The notes: generated from the letters alone by a model not told the origin. A stretch of 64,000 nt of DNA from Poa pratensis (GCA_947311845.1 CAMZMU010000040.1:52743986-52807985); one strand, 5' to 3'. Numbered from the stretch's first letter, positions 23,238-33,928 are shown. Translations and numbers: made by a program.

Positions 23238-24956
23238 TGATGCATGTAAAATGCATACATGAACTTTGCACTTTAATTGCTTATATTCCAATCATATTTG
23301 CATCATATAAGGGTTATATCAATGTTTTATCATGATTTTGGGAATATTCATATTTTCCATTTTTTGGAATTAACCCTGCACAGGCAGAAAACCCTAGTTT
23401 TTATTTTAATGTTTCAGGGACCCAAACGTCAACGAAATCACCTGGAAATTTACGGGCGTCAATATTTGGAAGGAAGAAGACTACGGAAAAAGGAAGCAAG
23501 CAAACGGAGGCCCGAGGGCCAAACGGGTGGCCCACGCGGCCAGTACCAGGCCGCGTGGGACCCACCCGTTTGGGCCTCGTGGCTCCGTTGCCGTCGATCT
23601 TCGCTCCACCGACATTCGTCTTGACCTAAAAACGCCTATAAAAAAGGTCCCCCGACGTTCTCTGGAAGGAGCGCCGCACAAACACAGAAACACCGAAACG
23701 GAGATCAGGAGCTGCAGATTGGAGGGGGAAAACTCCGGCGGGGCGCTGCCGGCGTGGTCTCCATCTTCTCCATCGACTTCTCCACCGTCTCCATGATGAA
23801 GAGGGAGTAGTCCACCTCTGGACTATGGGTTTGTGGAAGTAACTTATGTATCTCTCCTCTCTTGAGCTTCACTAATTAGCACCGTATGAGCTGCTGAACA
23901 TGATTACGGTCACCGTTGTAATACCTTTGTGGTGGATCTTTATGAGTTAATATATGTTTGAGATTGCAATGTTTGTTTCAGTTATGAGTATAGATGCATA
24001 TTATGTACCCCGTTCTTGTCTACTTGTTTTGATCAAGCATGTTTATGAGAGCGTGTGGGGGGAACGTGTGCATTAGTTGGAGTAACGGGGGGTGGCTAGT
24101 GCAGTGAACGTGAGAGAAAGTTCTGCGATCCACTTTGGTATCTTTACCTTACTTTGTTACCTCACTAGGGATAAACTAAAATACCATGCTACCGGGGATG
24201 TGGGCGTGACCATTGCCACTACTCCATGACTAGATCTAGCATGTTCTTATTTTCACTTCATGTCATGATACTTAATGCTATACTCTGAGTTATCTTAATT
24301 ACTGAGGTGTTATGATTTAGTTCGCATCTTGGTGGAGTATAAGAGAGGTTAATAACCAAAAGATCTCTATGTTAGGACGTGATGCCCATATATCTAAGTA
24401 ACTTGTTATCAAACCCTGTGTTGCAATCTCATATGTTAACTTTGTGTGTTCCATTGTCTACCACTTTATAAAGAGAGAGTGCATTTGTGAAACCATGAAC
24501 CCCAGTCCATTTTTAATCATAAGAAACACCTTTCCAACACCATATACCACTTTTCTATTTTCAGCCATCATTAAATCCGAAAATACAAAAATACTTTTCA
24601 TCTTGCATACATCATTCAAAAACCCAAAAATATCATTTATCATTGCATCCACCATCATTGCATATTTATTTCTTGTTTGCATTGCATAACTATCCTGATA
24701 TCATTCTTACACCTTGTGCTTGACAACCACAGGTGAGGTTGAGGACCAAAACATCTAACCTTGTTTTGTAGGTAACCAAAAGAAGGATAAGAAGATAAAT
24801 CTACCACTTCAGATTCCCCGAGAGTTCGATATTAAACCCTCGAGTCACCCCTCGTGGGGAAAACTGTCTTCCACTTACTATACACTCTGCACTTGGAGTC
24901 TCAACCTAAATCCCGTTATTTGTGCAGGCATCGAGACTTGCTCTTCGGGATCATCA
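23238..24956 (+). repeat. 3' LTR (1,719 bp)
   Basis: It matches 17281-19009, with most differences being short length changes in its first 350 bases. Terminates ATCATCA, followed by the target duplication ATACG. Confidence 0.92.
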
Positions 24957-24961
24957 ATACG

Positions 24962-25021
24962 TACAAATCAGGATAAAATCGGAAAGGCTAAAAAGTGTTC
25001 TATTTTGTAACGGAGAGAGTA
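24962..25021. mobile_element. Stowaway MITE, right half
   Basis: The continuation of the MITE interrupted by the LTR element. It ends TAACGGAGAGAGTA, matching the inverted start at 17179, with TA on the outside. Confidence 0.75.
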
Positions 25022-25383
25022 AGTGCATACCATTGAACATTGATACAACCCACACCGCTATGCAATCGGTAATCCATCCGCCTCAGTATAAGGTCATGCA
25101 CGTAGTTTTAAAAAAAAATTAACCACCAAGTTCCTCCACAAAGTATGAGATATATACCATAAAAGGCATACAACTGGATTCATATTTTAAAGAAAATATT
25201 TATGTCATAATTTGTGACATAGAAATATATTTTGTTAAAACAAATTAATGGACAAAGTTTCTTTTAACATGCAGGCAAGGGGCACGGAGGGAGTATATGA
25301 AATCATGTCGTTAAAAGTGACACCGTTCGAATCGTATACTAGTAGGATTTACGTAGGCATGTTAATCGGAACTAAAAAAATAG

Positions 25384-25528
25384 TACTCCTCCGTTCACTT
25401 TTATAACACCTTGTAGATATTTCAATTAAGACTACATACGTATCAAAATGATTGAATCTACAGTTCTACACACTAGATATGTCTAGATACATGTATTTTC
25501 CAATAAAACACCAAAATCAGAGAGGGGG
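25384..25528. mobile_element. Stowaway-like MITE, copy B counterpart
   Basis: Starts TACTCCTCCGTTCAC and ends near AGAGAGGGGG. It corresponds to 15561-15676 in copy A, with extra bases in the middle. Confidence 0.6.
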
Positions 25529-25673
25529 CACGTAACAAACTGCATTGCATGCATGAGAGCTGCACTAGACCACTAGTACATATCAAAACGTGTCCACGCA
25601 AAAGAAGAAGAAGAAATCAAAACGTGTAGTATTAATTAATTACGGTTGGTACGACTGCATGCAGGATTTTGCT

Positions 25674-26134
25674 ACGGATGGATCCATGAATTAAACCTCG
25701 ACGCGATATGAATCTCCCTGCCTGTATTCACCATACGAAATGCAGCAGCAGGCCCATGCCCATGCCGCGCAAAATGTTGCGTTCTGCTCAGCATCAAGCC
25801 GCGCGCGCGAGAGATCGAGTGGAGTGGGGTGCATGTACTGTACTGCATGCCTCGATAGATACAGCAATAGCAGATGCCGGATTTTTTTTCTAAACCGCGC
25901 GTACGTATAAATGTATACGTACGTACAGTACTTGATTGGTCGATCTGCATGAATATTATATGATGAATGTAGATGTGACCTGCCGCGGCAACGAGCGTAC
26001 TGCTCCTTATGAGTGCACGCTAGCTGAGTTACTCGCTCGCTCGTACTCTAATAATCGCGTACATCTATCATACTGTACTACGTACGTGACAGGGTCTGAA
26101 CGCTTGAGTGCAGCGTATGCATACATACAGACAG
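25674..26134. other. Intergenic, nothing recognised
   Basis: Contains CGTACGTA-type palindromic words (25910-25925) but no supported gene or element. Confidence 0.4.
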
Positions 26135-26220
26135 ACATACATACATACATACATACATACATACATACATACATACATACATACATACATACATACATAC
26201 ATACATACATACATACATAC
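26135..26220. repeat. (CATA)n tetranucleotide microsatellite
   Basis: About 21 uninterrupted copies of CATA/ATAC. They produce fake frames on both strands (IHTYIHTY or MYVCMYVC repeats). Confidence 0.98.
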
Positions 26221-26281
26221 GGTAACATGTACACACGCGAGGTTGGTATCGGCGAGTGGACAAAGGCCGAGACTCCATATC

Positions 26282-26625
26282 GAGAGCGCTTTATTTTAAA
26301 TATCCAATCAAAATCTAGAAAATCCTGGATGCTTGTAGATGATGTTGTATTCTACCAGCGTGTAAAATCTCAACCCAAAACATTTTGTATTTTGGGCTAT
26401 ACGAAAATGACAAAGTCCGACTTTCGAAAGTAGTGAACGCCACAAAATTTGGATTCTCCCAATTCTATCAGATTCTATTATTTCTGTGGAGCACTGAATA
26501 TGAATTACTGTTTTGAGTTGACATTTTGCACGTCCGTACTATGCATCAGTGGACGTTCATGATTGTTTTCAGATTTTTTTGAAACATTAAATATGATTGT
26601 GGCCTTTTTAAAATAAAGAGCTCCC
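26282..26625. mobile_element. Degenerate MITE related to the one at 39228-39583
   Basis: The ends GAGCGCTTTATTTTAAA and TTTAAAATAAAGAGCTC form imperfect inverted repeats. The core (CAGCGTGTAAAATCTCAA, TTTTGTATTTTGGGCTA) is shared with the longer MITE at 39228. Confidence 0.5.
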
Positions 26626-27076
26626 TGCAGCTCAGCCACCAACACTAGTAGAAAATGGGCCTTTTGTCCAGAGTCATTTTGGGCTCTAGTCCTGGGCCAC
26701 TTTTTAACCCGGACTAGAAGGGGGACTAGTTCCGGGTCAGTAGATACGAGGCCGCAGAGCACTTTTCTCGGGTCGTTGGGGACCTCTAGTCCCGGCTCGT
26801 AATACGAACCGGGACTAGAGGGGTGGTGGCAACCGTTCGCCTGACGCGAACCCCTTTAGTCCGGGCTGGTGGCTCAAACCAGGACTAAAGGCCAAACCGT
26901 TCGCCTCCCGCCCGCGATCTCTTCGTCTACAGTGGGGACGGCGGCCAGGAAACCGCGGCCAGGAAAACGCTACAGTGGGGACGGCGGCCATTTCTCTTCG
27001 TCTCCCTCTCCCCATCTCTCTTCTTCCATCTCCCCATCTCGTTCGTCTCCTCTCCTCTCTTCTTCACAGTTCCACC

Positions 27077-28975
27077 ATGAATCCACCGATCACTCGCTAC
27101 GGGACGGTGCTTGCACATGGCAATACCTATCTCAAAGTCGTTTACACGAACGACAGCGCCAAGGTGCCGGATTTTCTTTCCGATTTCGAGTATTGGCTTG
27201 ACGAAGCTAAGGAGCAAGACAAGTTCATGGGCCTTGATCTCGAGTACACAGCCGATCAAAGAGATATTGCTGTCATCCAACTTTGTTTCAAGAAAAATGT
27301 CATGGTCTTCCAGTGGGCACGGTAAATTTGTCATCCCATTCTCGGATAGGAAAATTGCATAGGATAGCAAAATATGTCTCTTTGCTCTCTTTGGGAGAAT
27401 CATGTGTCTTTTGATTCATATATAGGAAAGTAATTAAAATTATATACTTGTGTGCCGAAAATTGCATAGGATAGCAAAACATTTAAATTTTCTCAATCAT
27501 GTGTCTTTTGATTCATATAGAGGAAAGTAATTAAAATTATGTACTTGTGTGCCGAAAATTGCATAGGATAGCAAAACATTTAAATTTGCTCAATCATGTG
27601 TCTTTTGATTCATATATAGGAAAGTAATTAAAATTATGTACTTGTGTGCCAAAAATTGCATAGGATAGCAAAACATTTAAATTTGCTCAATCATGTGTCT
27701 TTTGATTCATATATAGGAAAGTAATTAAAATTATGTACTTGTGTGCCGAAAATTGCATAGGATAGCAAAACATTTAAATTTGCTCAATCATGTGTCTTTT
27801 GATTCATATATAGGAAACTAATTAAAATTATGTACTTGTGTGCCGAAAATTGCATAGGATAGCGAAACATTTAAATTTGCTCAATCATGTATCTTTTGAT
27901 TCATATATAGGAAAGTAATTAAAATTATGTACTTGTGTGTCGAAAATTGCATAGGATAGCAAAACATTTAAATTTGCTCAATCATGTGTCTTTTGATTCC
28001 TATATAGGAAAGTAATTAAAATTATGTACTTGTGTGCCGAAAATTGCATAGGATAGCAAAACATTTAAATTTGCTCAATCATGTGTCTTTTGATTCATAT
28101 ATAGAAAAGTAATTAAAATTATGTACTTGTGTGCCGAAAATTGCATAGGATAGCAAAACATTTAAATTTTCTTAATCATGTGTCTTTTGATTCATATATA
28201 GGAAAGTAATTAAAATTATGTACTTGTGTGCCGAAAATTGCATAGGATAGCAAAACATTTAAATTTGCTCAATCATGTATCTTTTGATTCATATATAGGA
28301 AAGTAATTAAAATTATGTACTTGTGTGTCGAAAATTGCATGGGATAGCAAAACATTTAAATTTACTCAATCATGTGTCTTTTGATTCATATATAGGAAAG
28401 TAATGAAAATTATGTACTTGTGTGCCGAAAATTGCATAGGATAGCAAATTAATTATACACTCTGGTTACTTATACACACTCTTGTTAATTATACACTCTT
28501 GCATCAGTATTTAACATTTTGTTCCATTTGTTGTTTCAGTAGTGACAAGCACTGTCCAATACTCATGGATTTCCTTCGTAGCGGCATACATTTTGTTAGC
28601 GTTGATATAACGAATGACAAGATCAAGATGAGTCGCACATGGGATCTTGAGATACCAGCTGCCTGCCACATTGATCTCCAGGCCCTGTTTAGGCTTAACC
28701 ATGACAAGACTGGAATAGCTGATATGGCAGTGGCCGTGATCGATGAGGACGAGTACGCTGACATGAAGACAAGATTTCCCAAGGGTCAGCACAAATTATG
28801 GGAGAAGCTGCCACTTGACGCTACTAACATTGAGTATGCAGCAATAGATGCGTACGTTGCATACGAGGTGTACCGCAAGATTAGAATCGTTAACTATGGG
28901 CAGCGTCACCTCGTACCGCCACCAGTGCCCCATGGGTCTACTTCTTCGGATTCGGAGGACGATCAGTACTACTAG
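27077..28975 (+). CDS. DEDDy 3'-5' exonuclease (WRN-exo-like), 226 aa, inside CACTA
   Basis: Two exons, 27077-27321 and 28540-28975, join in phase across a GT-AG intron of 1,218 bp to give 226 residues. The start ATG has a good context (CCACCATGA) and follows a long pyrimidine-rich leader. The fold is the DnaQ/RNase-D type exonuclease: Exo I is GLDLEYT (the Asp and Glu metal ligands), Exo II lies around DITNDKIK and DLQALF, and Exo III is YAAIDAYVAYEVY, the Y-x3-D signature of DEDDy enzymes. Such proteins remove nucleotides from 3' ends of DNA or RNA. A helicase domain is absent, as in plant WRN-exonuclease homologues. The acidic tail SSDSEDDQYY is unlike a transit peptide. The frame is intact and all catalytic residues I can place are present, so it may be functional. 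Whether the transposon or the host benefits is unknown. Confidence 0.85.
27350..28447 (+). repeat. 97-bp tandem array inside the exonuclease intron
   Basis: Ten consecutive units start at 27457, 27554, 27651 and so on up to 28330, each exactly 97 bp. A divergent 107-bp unit precedes them and a partial unit follows at 28427. Each unit carries GAAAATTGCATAGGATAGC, TCAATCATGTGTCTTTTG and AAGTAATTAAAATTATGTAC. Units differ by a few substitutions, and no unit has a length change. The array makes up most of the intron. Confidence 0.97.
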
Positions 28976-29194
28976 TGTTTGCAATGGCAAACATTTTATC
29001 TCTATATTATTATGTAGTGCGTGTCTCCTGATATGGACGAGTATAGTATAGTGTTTGCAGTACTTTCTGTAATTAATGGATATCTGAACTATTATTTATA
29101 TTAATTATGTCCTTGTTTAAGTATGATGTGAGCAAGTCATGTTTCAACTTCTCTCTATTTTCTAATCGATTTAGACATATTATTTGTCAAATTT

Positions 29195-29910
29195 CGGATT
29201 CACAAAATAAAGATGTGTGACATCATGGAGAAAACATTGATCACTTTTGTGGCAAACATGAAAATATGATAAACCTGGGGCGTTATTGGCATAATTGCCT
29301 GTTTATCATGTTTTTATGGCAAGCATGATGATATGCAAGTCATATTTCAATTTCTCTCTTTTTTTCTAATCGATTTAGACATATTTTTTTGTCAAATTTC
29401 GATTTACGAATTTATAGATATGAATTATTCAATATTAAATGCAAAAAGCGAAAAAGTTAATTATTATTTAAATTTAACATTATTTGAATGCAAGATTAGT
29501 ATTACTTATTTATTTTTGTTTACTTAAATAATTGTTCGGATTCACAAAATAAAGATGTGTGACATTATGGAGAAAACATTGATCACTTTTGTGGCAAACA
29601 TGAAAATATGATAAACCCGGGGCGTTATTGACATAATTGCCTGTTTATCATGTTTTTATGGCAAGCATGATGATATGCAAGTCATATTTCAATTTCTCTC
29701 TTTTTTCTAATCGATTTAGACATATTTTTTGTCAAATTTCGATTTACGAATTTATAGATATGAATTATTCAATATTAAATGCAAAAAGCGAAAAAAAATA
29801 ATTATTATTTAAATTTAACATTATTTGAATGCAAGATTAGTATTACTTATTTATTTTTGTTTACTTAAATAATTGTTCGGATTCACAAAATAAAGATGTG
29901 TGACATCATG
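29195..29910 (+). repeat. 341-bp tandem repeat within the CACTA element
   Basis: The phrase CGGATTCACAAAATAAAGA recurs at 29195, 29537 and 29878, giving two full units of 342 and 341 bp and a short third start. Units are nearly identical and noncoding. An upstream partial block (29110-29194) also matches the unit interior (AAGTCATGTTTCAACTTCTC). Confidence 0.9.
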
Positions 29911-30084
29911 TTCCAAGGGTTAATATGATTGATAGCATACTATTGTCAGGTAAACATTCATTGTCTCTTGGAAACTCACAAGGTAGGAACCAAGAAGTTA
30001 AACTTGGTGGAGGTGGAGCAGTCTGAGGATGGGTGACCGACCGGGAACTGTCAGTAGAAGTGAGAAATTAAGAATGATTAGAGT

Positions 30085-30255
30085 TAAAAATGAAAAAAAG
30101 GAAAACATAAACCCTAAACACCAAAATGAAAAGAAAAAAAAAGAAACATAAACCCTAAATCCCAAAATGAAAAAAAAAAAAAAGAGAAACATAAACCCTA
30201 AACCCAAAAATGAGAAAAAAAATTAGCCTAAACCCCAAAAATGAGAAAAAAATTA
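30085..30255 (+). repeat. A-rich repeats with telomere-box-like cores
   Basis: About four units of 40-45 bp, each with AAATGA(A)n and a core such as CATAAACCCTAAA or CCTAAACCCC. The AAACCCTAA core matches the plant telo-box. The block lies just inside the right subterminal region of the CACTA element. Confidence 0.7.
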
Positions 30256-30460
30256 GAAACTATTTAGTCCAACCGGGACTAGAAGTCCTAGACCACGCGC
30301 GGCCTTGGCGCCCACGTGCGGACCCCTTTGGTCCGGGGTCGTAACCCACCCGGGACGAGAGGTGGGGGGCCTCTAGTCCCGATTCGGTTGTCCCGGGTGC
30401 GCACCTGGGACCAGAGATCCTCACCAGCCCGGACTAGAGGCCCTGTTTCTACTAGTGCAA

Positions 30461-31660
30461 CCGCACCATTGGTTCCCAGTATCGGCTGGCTATATACCTC
30501 ACGTACCTATGGTAGCTCCTGCAAGGAACTCGTACCCAACTGTTACTTATTTATCACTATACAAGTTTCTACATGCATTATCATGGCCGTCAATGAATAC
30601 GATAGTAAACGCGTCTTGATCAGGGCCAGAAATCTGGGTCGTACGACGCGTATGGATACCCTAAATAATGGGAGAGAGGGTTTACACGCACAGTATGTAT
30701 ATATGTACGTGTGCAAGCGCCAGAGAGTGAATGCACCGCGTACAGTATATAGGACAGTTGGAACCTGCACTCGTGTGTCCTGCGTAGGCGCGAGTACACA
30801 ATCTAATGCGCAGGATCGAGTAGGAAAATTCTCGTAGCTCTACACCTGAACCTAGCAAATAAATTTAGTGCTTCAGTTAATAGTATCAAATCAATATATT
30901 AATTTAATTATAACAAAATAAACATAGAAAACTCTTCTCTTAGATGGACACAAATTAAGGAAATCAGTTTGCAATTTTGATTTTATTTGTGAATTTTTTT
31001 CTACCATGTTGCCATTTTTTAATATTTTGTCATTTCTAATTTTAAGAAATTTTAAGCTTATATAGGTATTACTAAAAACGTAAAACGGTCATCCATCGCA
31101 TGTCAGTGGTTGGGTGCTTCCCCTACCCTCATTGGAGAGCGATCGGGAGGGTCTTTTTTTCTAGTACTGGTACACACTGATACACACGAAGGATATGGTG
31201 ATGGACGACTATGGAAAGCGAGTAAACATAGACCCATTCTTGACGGCTTCGGTTTGCCCAAAAACAGCTTGAGCATAACTTTGGACATGAACTTCGGTGT
31301 GGGCAAACTCTAAGAATTGGATGTCTTGTTTTCAACTTCTACAATTCTAGCTTAGAGTATGTGTTGGATGATGCAAAATTTGTAGTACCTGTAGAATTTA
31401 ATAATGTCATTCTAAAATATTACTGATACCACTATATTACCATATATGTGAGAACAAAATAAATTTAAAAATAATTAAGTTTAAACAAGAAAATTGTTGG
31501 TCTGCCAATAAATATGCCAAAACAGAACAAAATTGCGATGCTTTAAATTTCGTTGGCCAACAATGGTGGGTAATGCACAAACCCTGTATCGGGAGAGGGG
31601 CTCGGAGGTGAGGAGAAGAGAGGGGCGAGAGGGAGGCAAGGGGCTTGGAGAACATATCCA
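30461..31660. other. Intergenic, nothing recognised
   Basis: Mostly AT-rich, with short frames that show no recognisable domain. Confidence 0.4.
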
Positions 31661-32064
31661 GTGCACCAAAAGAACTGGTGCACCCGGTACACCCAACTTT
31701 GATTGGTCAGTTAAAATGTGTTCAAAAATTCCGATTTTTTTTTTTGACATAGGTATTACTCATTTCTAACATGCCACAAAATTTCAAATCAGAATTCATA
31801 ACACATATCAAGAAACAAAATAGACAAATCAGTCAATGAATAGTGCCAAACTGAAGTTGGGTTTTGAATTTGGTCAATTATCACTATTGATGATAAATTT
31901 GTCATTTTCACTGTTAATGTTGTGACTAAAATTTAGAGTTGATTTTTTGTGGTAATGAATATCTATGTTGTGTCAACACACATACTTTTTTTCAGATTTT
32001 TTGAAAACCTTTTAGATGGTCAACCCGAGTCGGGTGCACCGGGTGCACTAGTTCCTTCGTTGCA
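31661..32064. mobile_element. Small inverted-repeat element
   Basis: The left end GTGCACCAAAAGAACTGGTG, CACCCGGTACACCC is mirrored by the right end GGGTGCACCGGGTGCACTAG, TTCCTTCGTTGCA. The 400-bp interior is AT-rich and noncoding. A target duplication is not clear, so the superfamily is left open. Confidence 0.5.
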
Positions 32065-32818
32065 TAGGATACGTTCTCAAGGGGCTTGATGTGGGGGCAC
32101 ATGTGGTGGCATTTGCTTGTAACTCCTATCACAAGTTCAAGGGAAAATGTCAAAGATAGGAGAAGCTCGGAAAGTCAGGAATCGGCCGGGCAGCTTCTTT
32201 TTATCAACGGGAACGAACTGAGAGGAGCTGAAGAGACAAGCTCGAATAAGGTAAATGTTCTTTTCAGTTAAACCATATTAGGACCTATAGACTGTTCTCT
32301 GAGATGGAAACAACGAGGCCATGTATATTCTGAAAGGAAGATCGAGGAGCTCGTGGATAAACCCTCAAAACAAACGCACGTTTATGCATGATGATTGTAC
32401 TGATTCAGGTATCGATCCATGCATGTGGGTTGGCACGTGCGCACTACCGGATATGGGCGTCATGAAGAGTGTCATGGTCCTCTAGAGGACCTCCTGAAGC
32501 TGTAATTATATTTCTTACAACATGGACAGTGAAATTAATCAAAATGAATATGGTACCGGGCTATACCGGATTTACGGGATGCTGTTTGCTGCAACGTGGA
32601 CAGCGATCGAAATGATATGGCCATTGAAGCCTCAGATGGACAGCCGATCAGAAGAAATTAAACTCGGAAAAGCTTATAGCATGCATGCAGATGCAGGCAG
32701 GTAGGTATATATATTCATGGCCGGGACCTGGAGGACTATGGGCGATGTGCCCATATATGGCGTTTTTTTTTTTTTTGAAACGAATATATGGCGGATTGAT
32801 TTGCACACGCACTACCCA
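32065..32818. other. Intergenic, nothing recognised
   Basis: No supported gene, repeat boundary or RNA. A T-run lies at about 32764-32775. Confidence 0.4.
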
Positions 32819-33925
32819 CACTAATAGAAAAACCACCTTCGGTTCGGGGATTCTGTCCCGGCCAATGTTTGAACCGGGACTAATGGGAGCATTAGTCCCG
32901 GTTCGAACGGCCACAGCGTCGGCCAGCTCCGGTCCCGGTTCGTTGGGAACCTTTAGTCCCGGTTGGTAATACCAACCGGGACTAAAGGGTCGTGGCATGC
33001 GGCCGTAGAGGTGGGGCCAGCACGAGCACCCTTTAGTCCCGGTTCGTATCACGAACCGGTACTAAAGATTGACCTTACGAACCGGTACTAAAGGTATCCC
33101 TATATCATCTTCCACCCCGAGCCAGCCAGCTCTATTTTTCCAGCTCGAGTTCATCTCCATTTTCTCCTCCGTTTCCTCTCCCAAGTTTCATCCCATTTTT
33201 CTCCACCATCTGTCAAGATTGGCGGCACCCATCTATCCAAGGGTTAGCAACATCATCATTTCTTCCGGCATTGCTAATTTAGCTCATTCCATTGCTAGGT
33301 TAGCTCATTTCATTTTTCTAGTACTAGCTAGGTGTTTGATGAAATGTCTAAGTTAGGGATTTCATTTGTTTTATATGCAATTTGAGCTCAAACTAAATTA
33401 TGATTTATGGGTTTTAGTGTCGTCCCGTCCCCGTCCTCACCACCGTTGATCGCCCGCGCCGTCCCGTCACCGGCACCACCTCGGTGAGCCTCTTGTTTTT
33501 ATCTTTTGGTCACGCATCTATTCATGATGTAGTGTAATGGTTTTTGATATACTTATATAATGCAGATGAACCGACAATGGATGTACGGTGACCGACGCAG
33601 TCCCGAGTTCATTAGTGGCATGCATAATTTTCTCCACGTGGCTGAGGCAAACAAGCGGTCGAATGGTTTTATTTGTTGTCCATGTAGTGGCTATAAGAAT
33701 ACGATGGATTACTCTACCTCAAAAACCCACAAATCGAAAAGAAAGAAGAGCCTACCTTTAGTCCCGGTTCGTGTCCAGCCCCGTGGGCTCCTCCAGGGCC
33801 ACGTGGAGGCCCTTTAGTCCCGGTTCGTGAGCAACCGGGACTAAAGGGGGGTCTCTAGTCCCGGTTTCCCAACCGGGACTAGAGGCCCTTTGGATCCAGG
33901 ACTAGTGCCCCGTTTTCCACTAGTG
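32819..33925 (+). mobile_element. Short nonautonomous CACTA transposon
   Basis: 1,107 bp. The left end is CACTAATAGAAAAACC; the right end read inversely is CACTAGTGGAAAACGGGG. The target duplication CCA lies at 32816-32818 and 33926-33928. Many subterminal repeats of the TTTAGTCCCGGTT / AACCGGGACTAAAGG type are present on both sides. The only coding trace is the first exon of the transposase-associated domain at 33560-33817. Confidence 0.9.
33560..33817 (+). pseudogene. CACTA transposase-associated domain fragment
   Basis: After an AG acceptor (TGCAG at 33561-33565) the frame reads MNRQWMYGDRRSPEFISGM, then FICCPCSGYKN, which is the start of the plant transposase-associated domain found next to TNP2 in CACTA elements (W-M-Y, then a C-P-C cluster). 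It loses the family match after about 55 residues and runs into the subterminal repeats, so only the leading exon remains. Confidence 0.75.
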
Positions 33926-33928
33926 CCA

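Larger units (their letters stand above)
17281..24956 (+). mobile_element. LTR retrotransposon, Athila-like, gag-protease only
   Basis: A complete element of 7,676 bp. Both LTRs start TGATGCATGT and end ATCATCA, and a perfect 5-bp target duplication ATACG lies at 17276-17280 and 24957-24961. The primer-binding site complements the 3' end of tRNA-Asp, and a polypurine tract precedes the 3' LTR. The internal region codes for gag and an aspartic protease, but reverse transcriptase, RNase H and integrase are missing, so the element depends on partners in trans. The LTRs are nearly identical over most of their length, so the insertion is young relative to the diverged duplication it sits in. Confidence 0.92.
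15805..25673 (+). repeat. Tandem duplication, copy B, expanded by nested insertions
   Basis: Homologous blocks of copy A reappear in order at 15805-16309, 17113-17180 and 25022-25673. Between them sit a long-inverted-repeat element (16310-17112) and a Stowaway MITE split by an LTR retrotransposon. Removing the long-inverted-repeat element and the LTR retrotransposon with one target-site copy leaves about 1.4 kb, close to copy A. The end GCAGGATTTTGCT at 25661-25673 equals the end of copy A. Confidence 0.8.
26643..30457 (+). mobile_element. CACTA transposon carrying an exonuclease gene
   Basis: A bounded element of 3,815 bp. The left end reads CACTAGTAGAAAATGGGCC; the right end reads, on the other strand, CACTAGTAGAAACAGGGCC. 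The 3-bp target duplication CAA lies at 26640-26642 and 30458-30460. Subterminal repeats of the CTAGTCCCGG / CCGGGACTAG type occur on both sides (26690-26830 and 30265-30440). No TNP2-like transposase is present. The interior holds a two-exon 3'-5' exonuclease gene, a 97-bp tandem array, three copies of a 341-bp repeat and a telomere-box-like repeat block. It is therefore a nonautonomous CACTA with a captured or domesticated host-type gene. Confidence 0.9.

Noticed and set aside
26007..26433. Frames of IHTY and MYVC repeats
   Set aside because: Produced entirely by the CATA microsatellite.
27457..28426. Regular array that might suggest CRISPR
   Set aside because: Whole 97-bp units are repeated with no unique spacers, in a plant intron; it is a tandem satellite.
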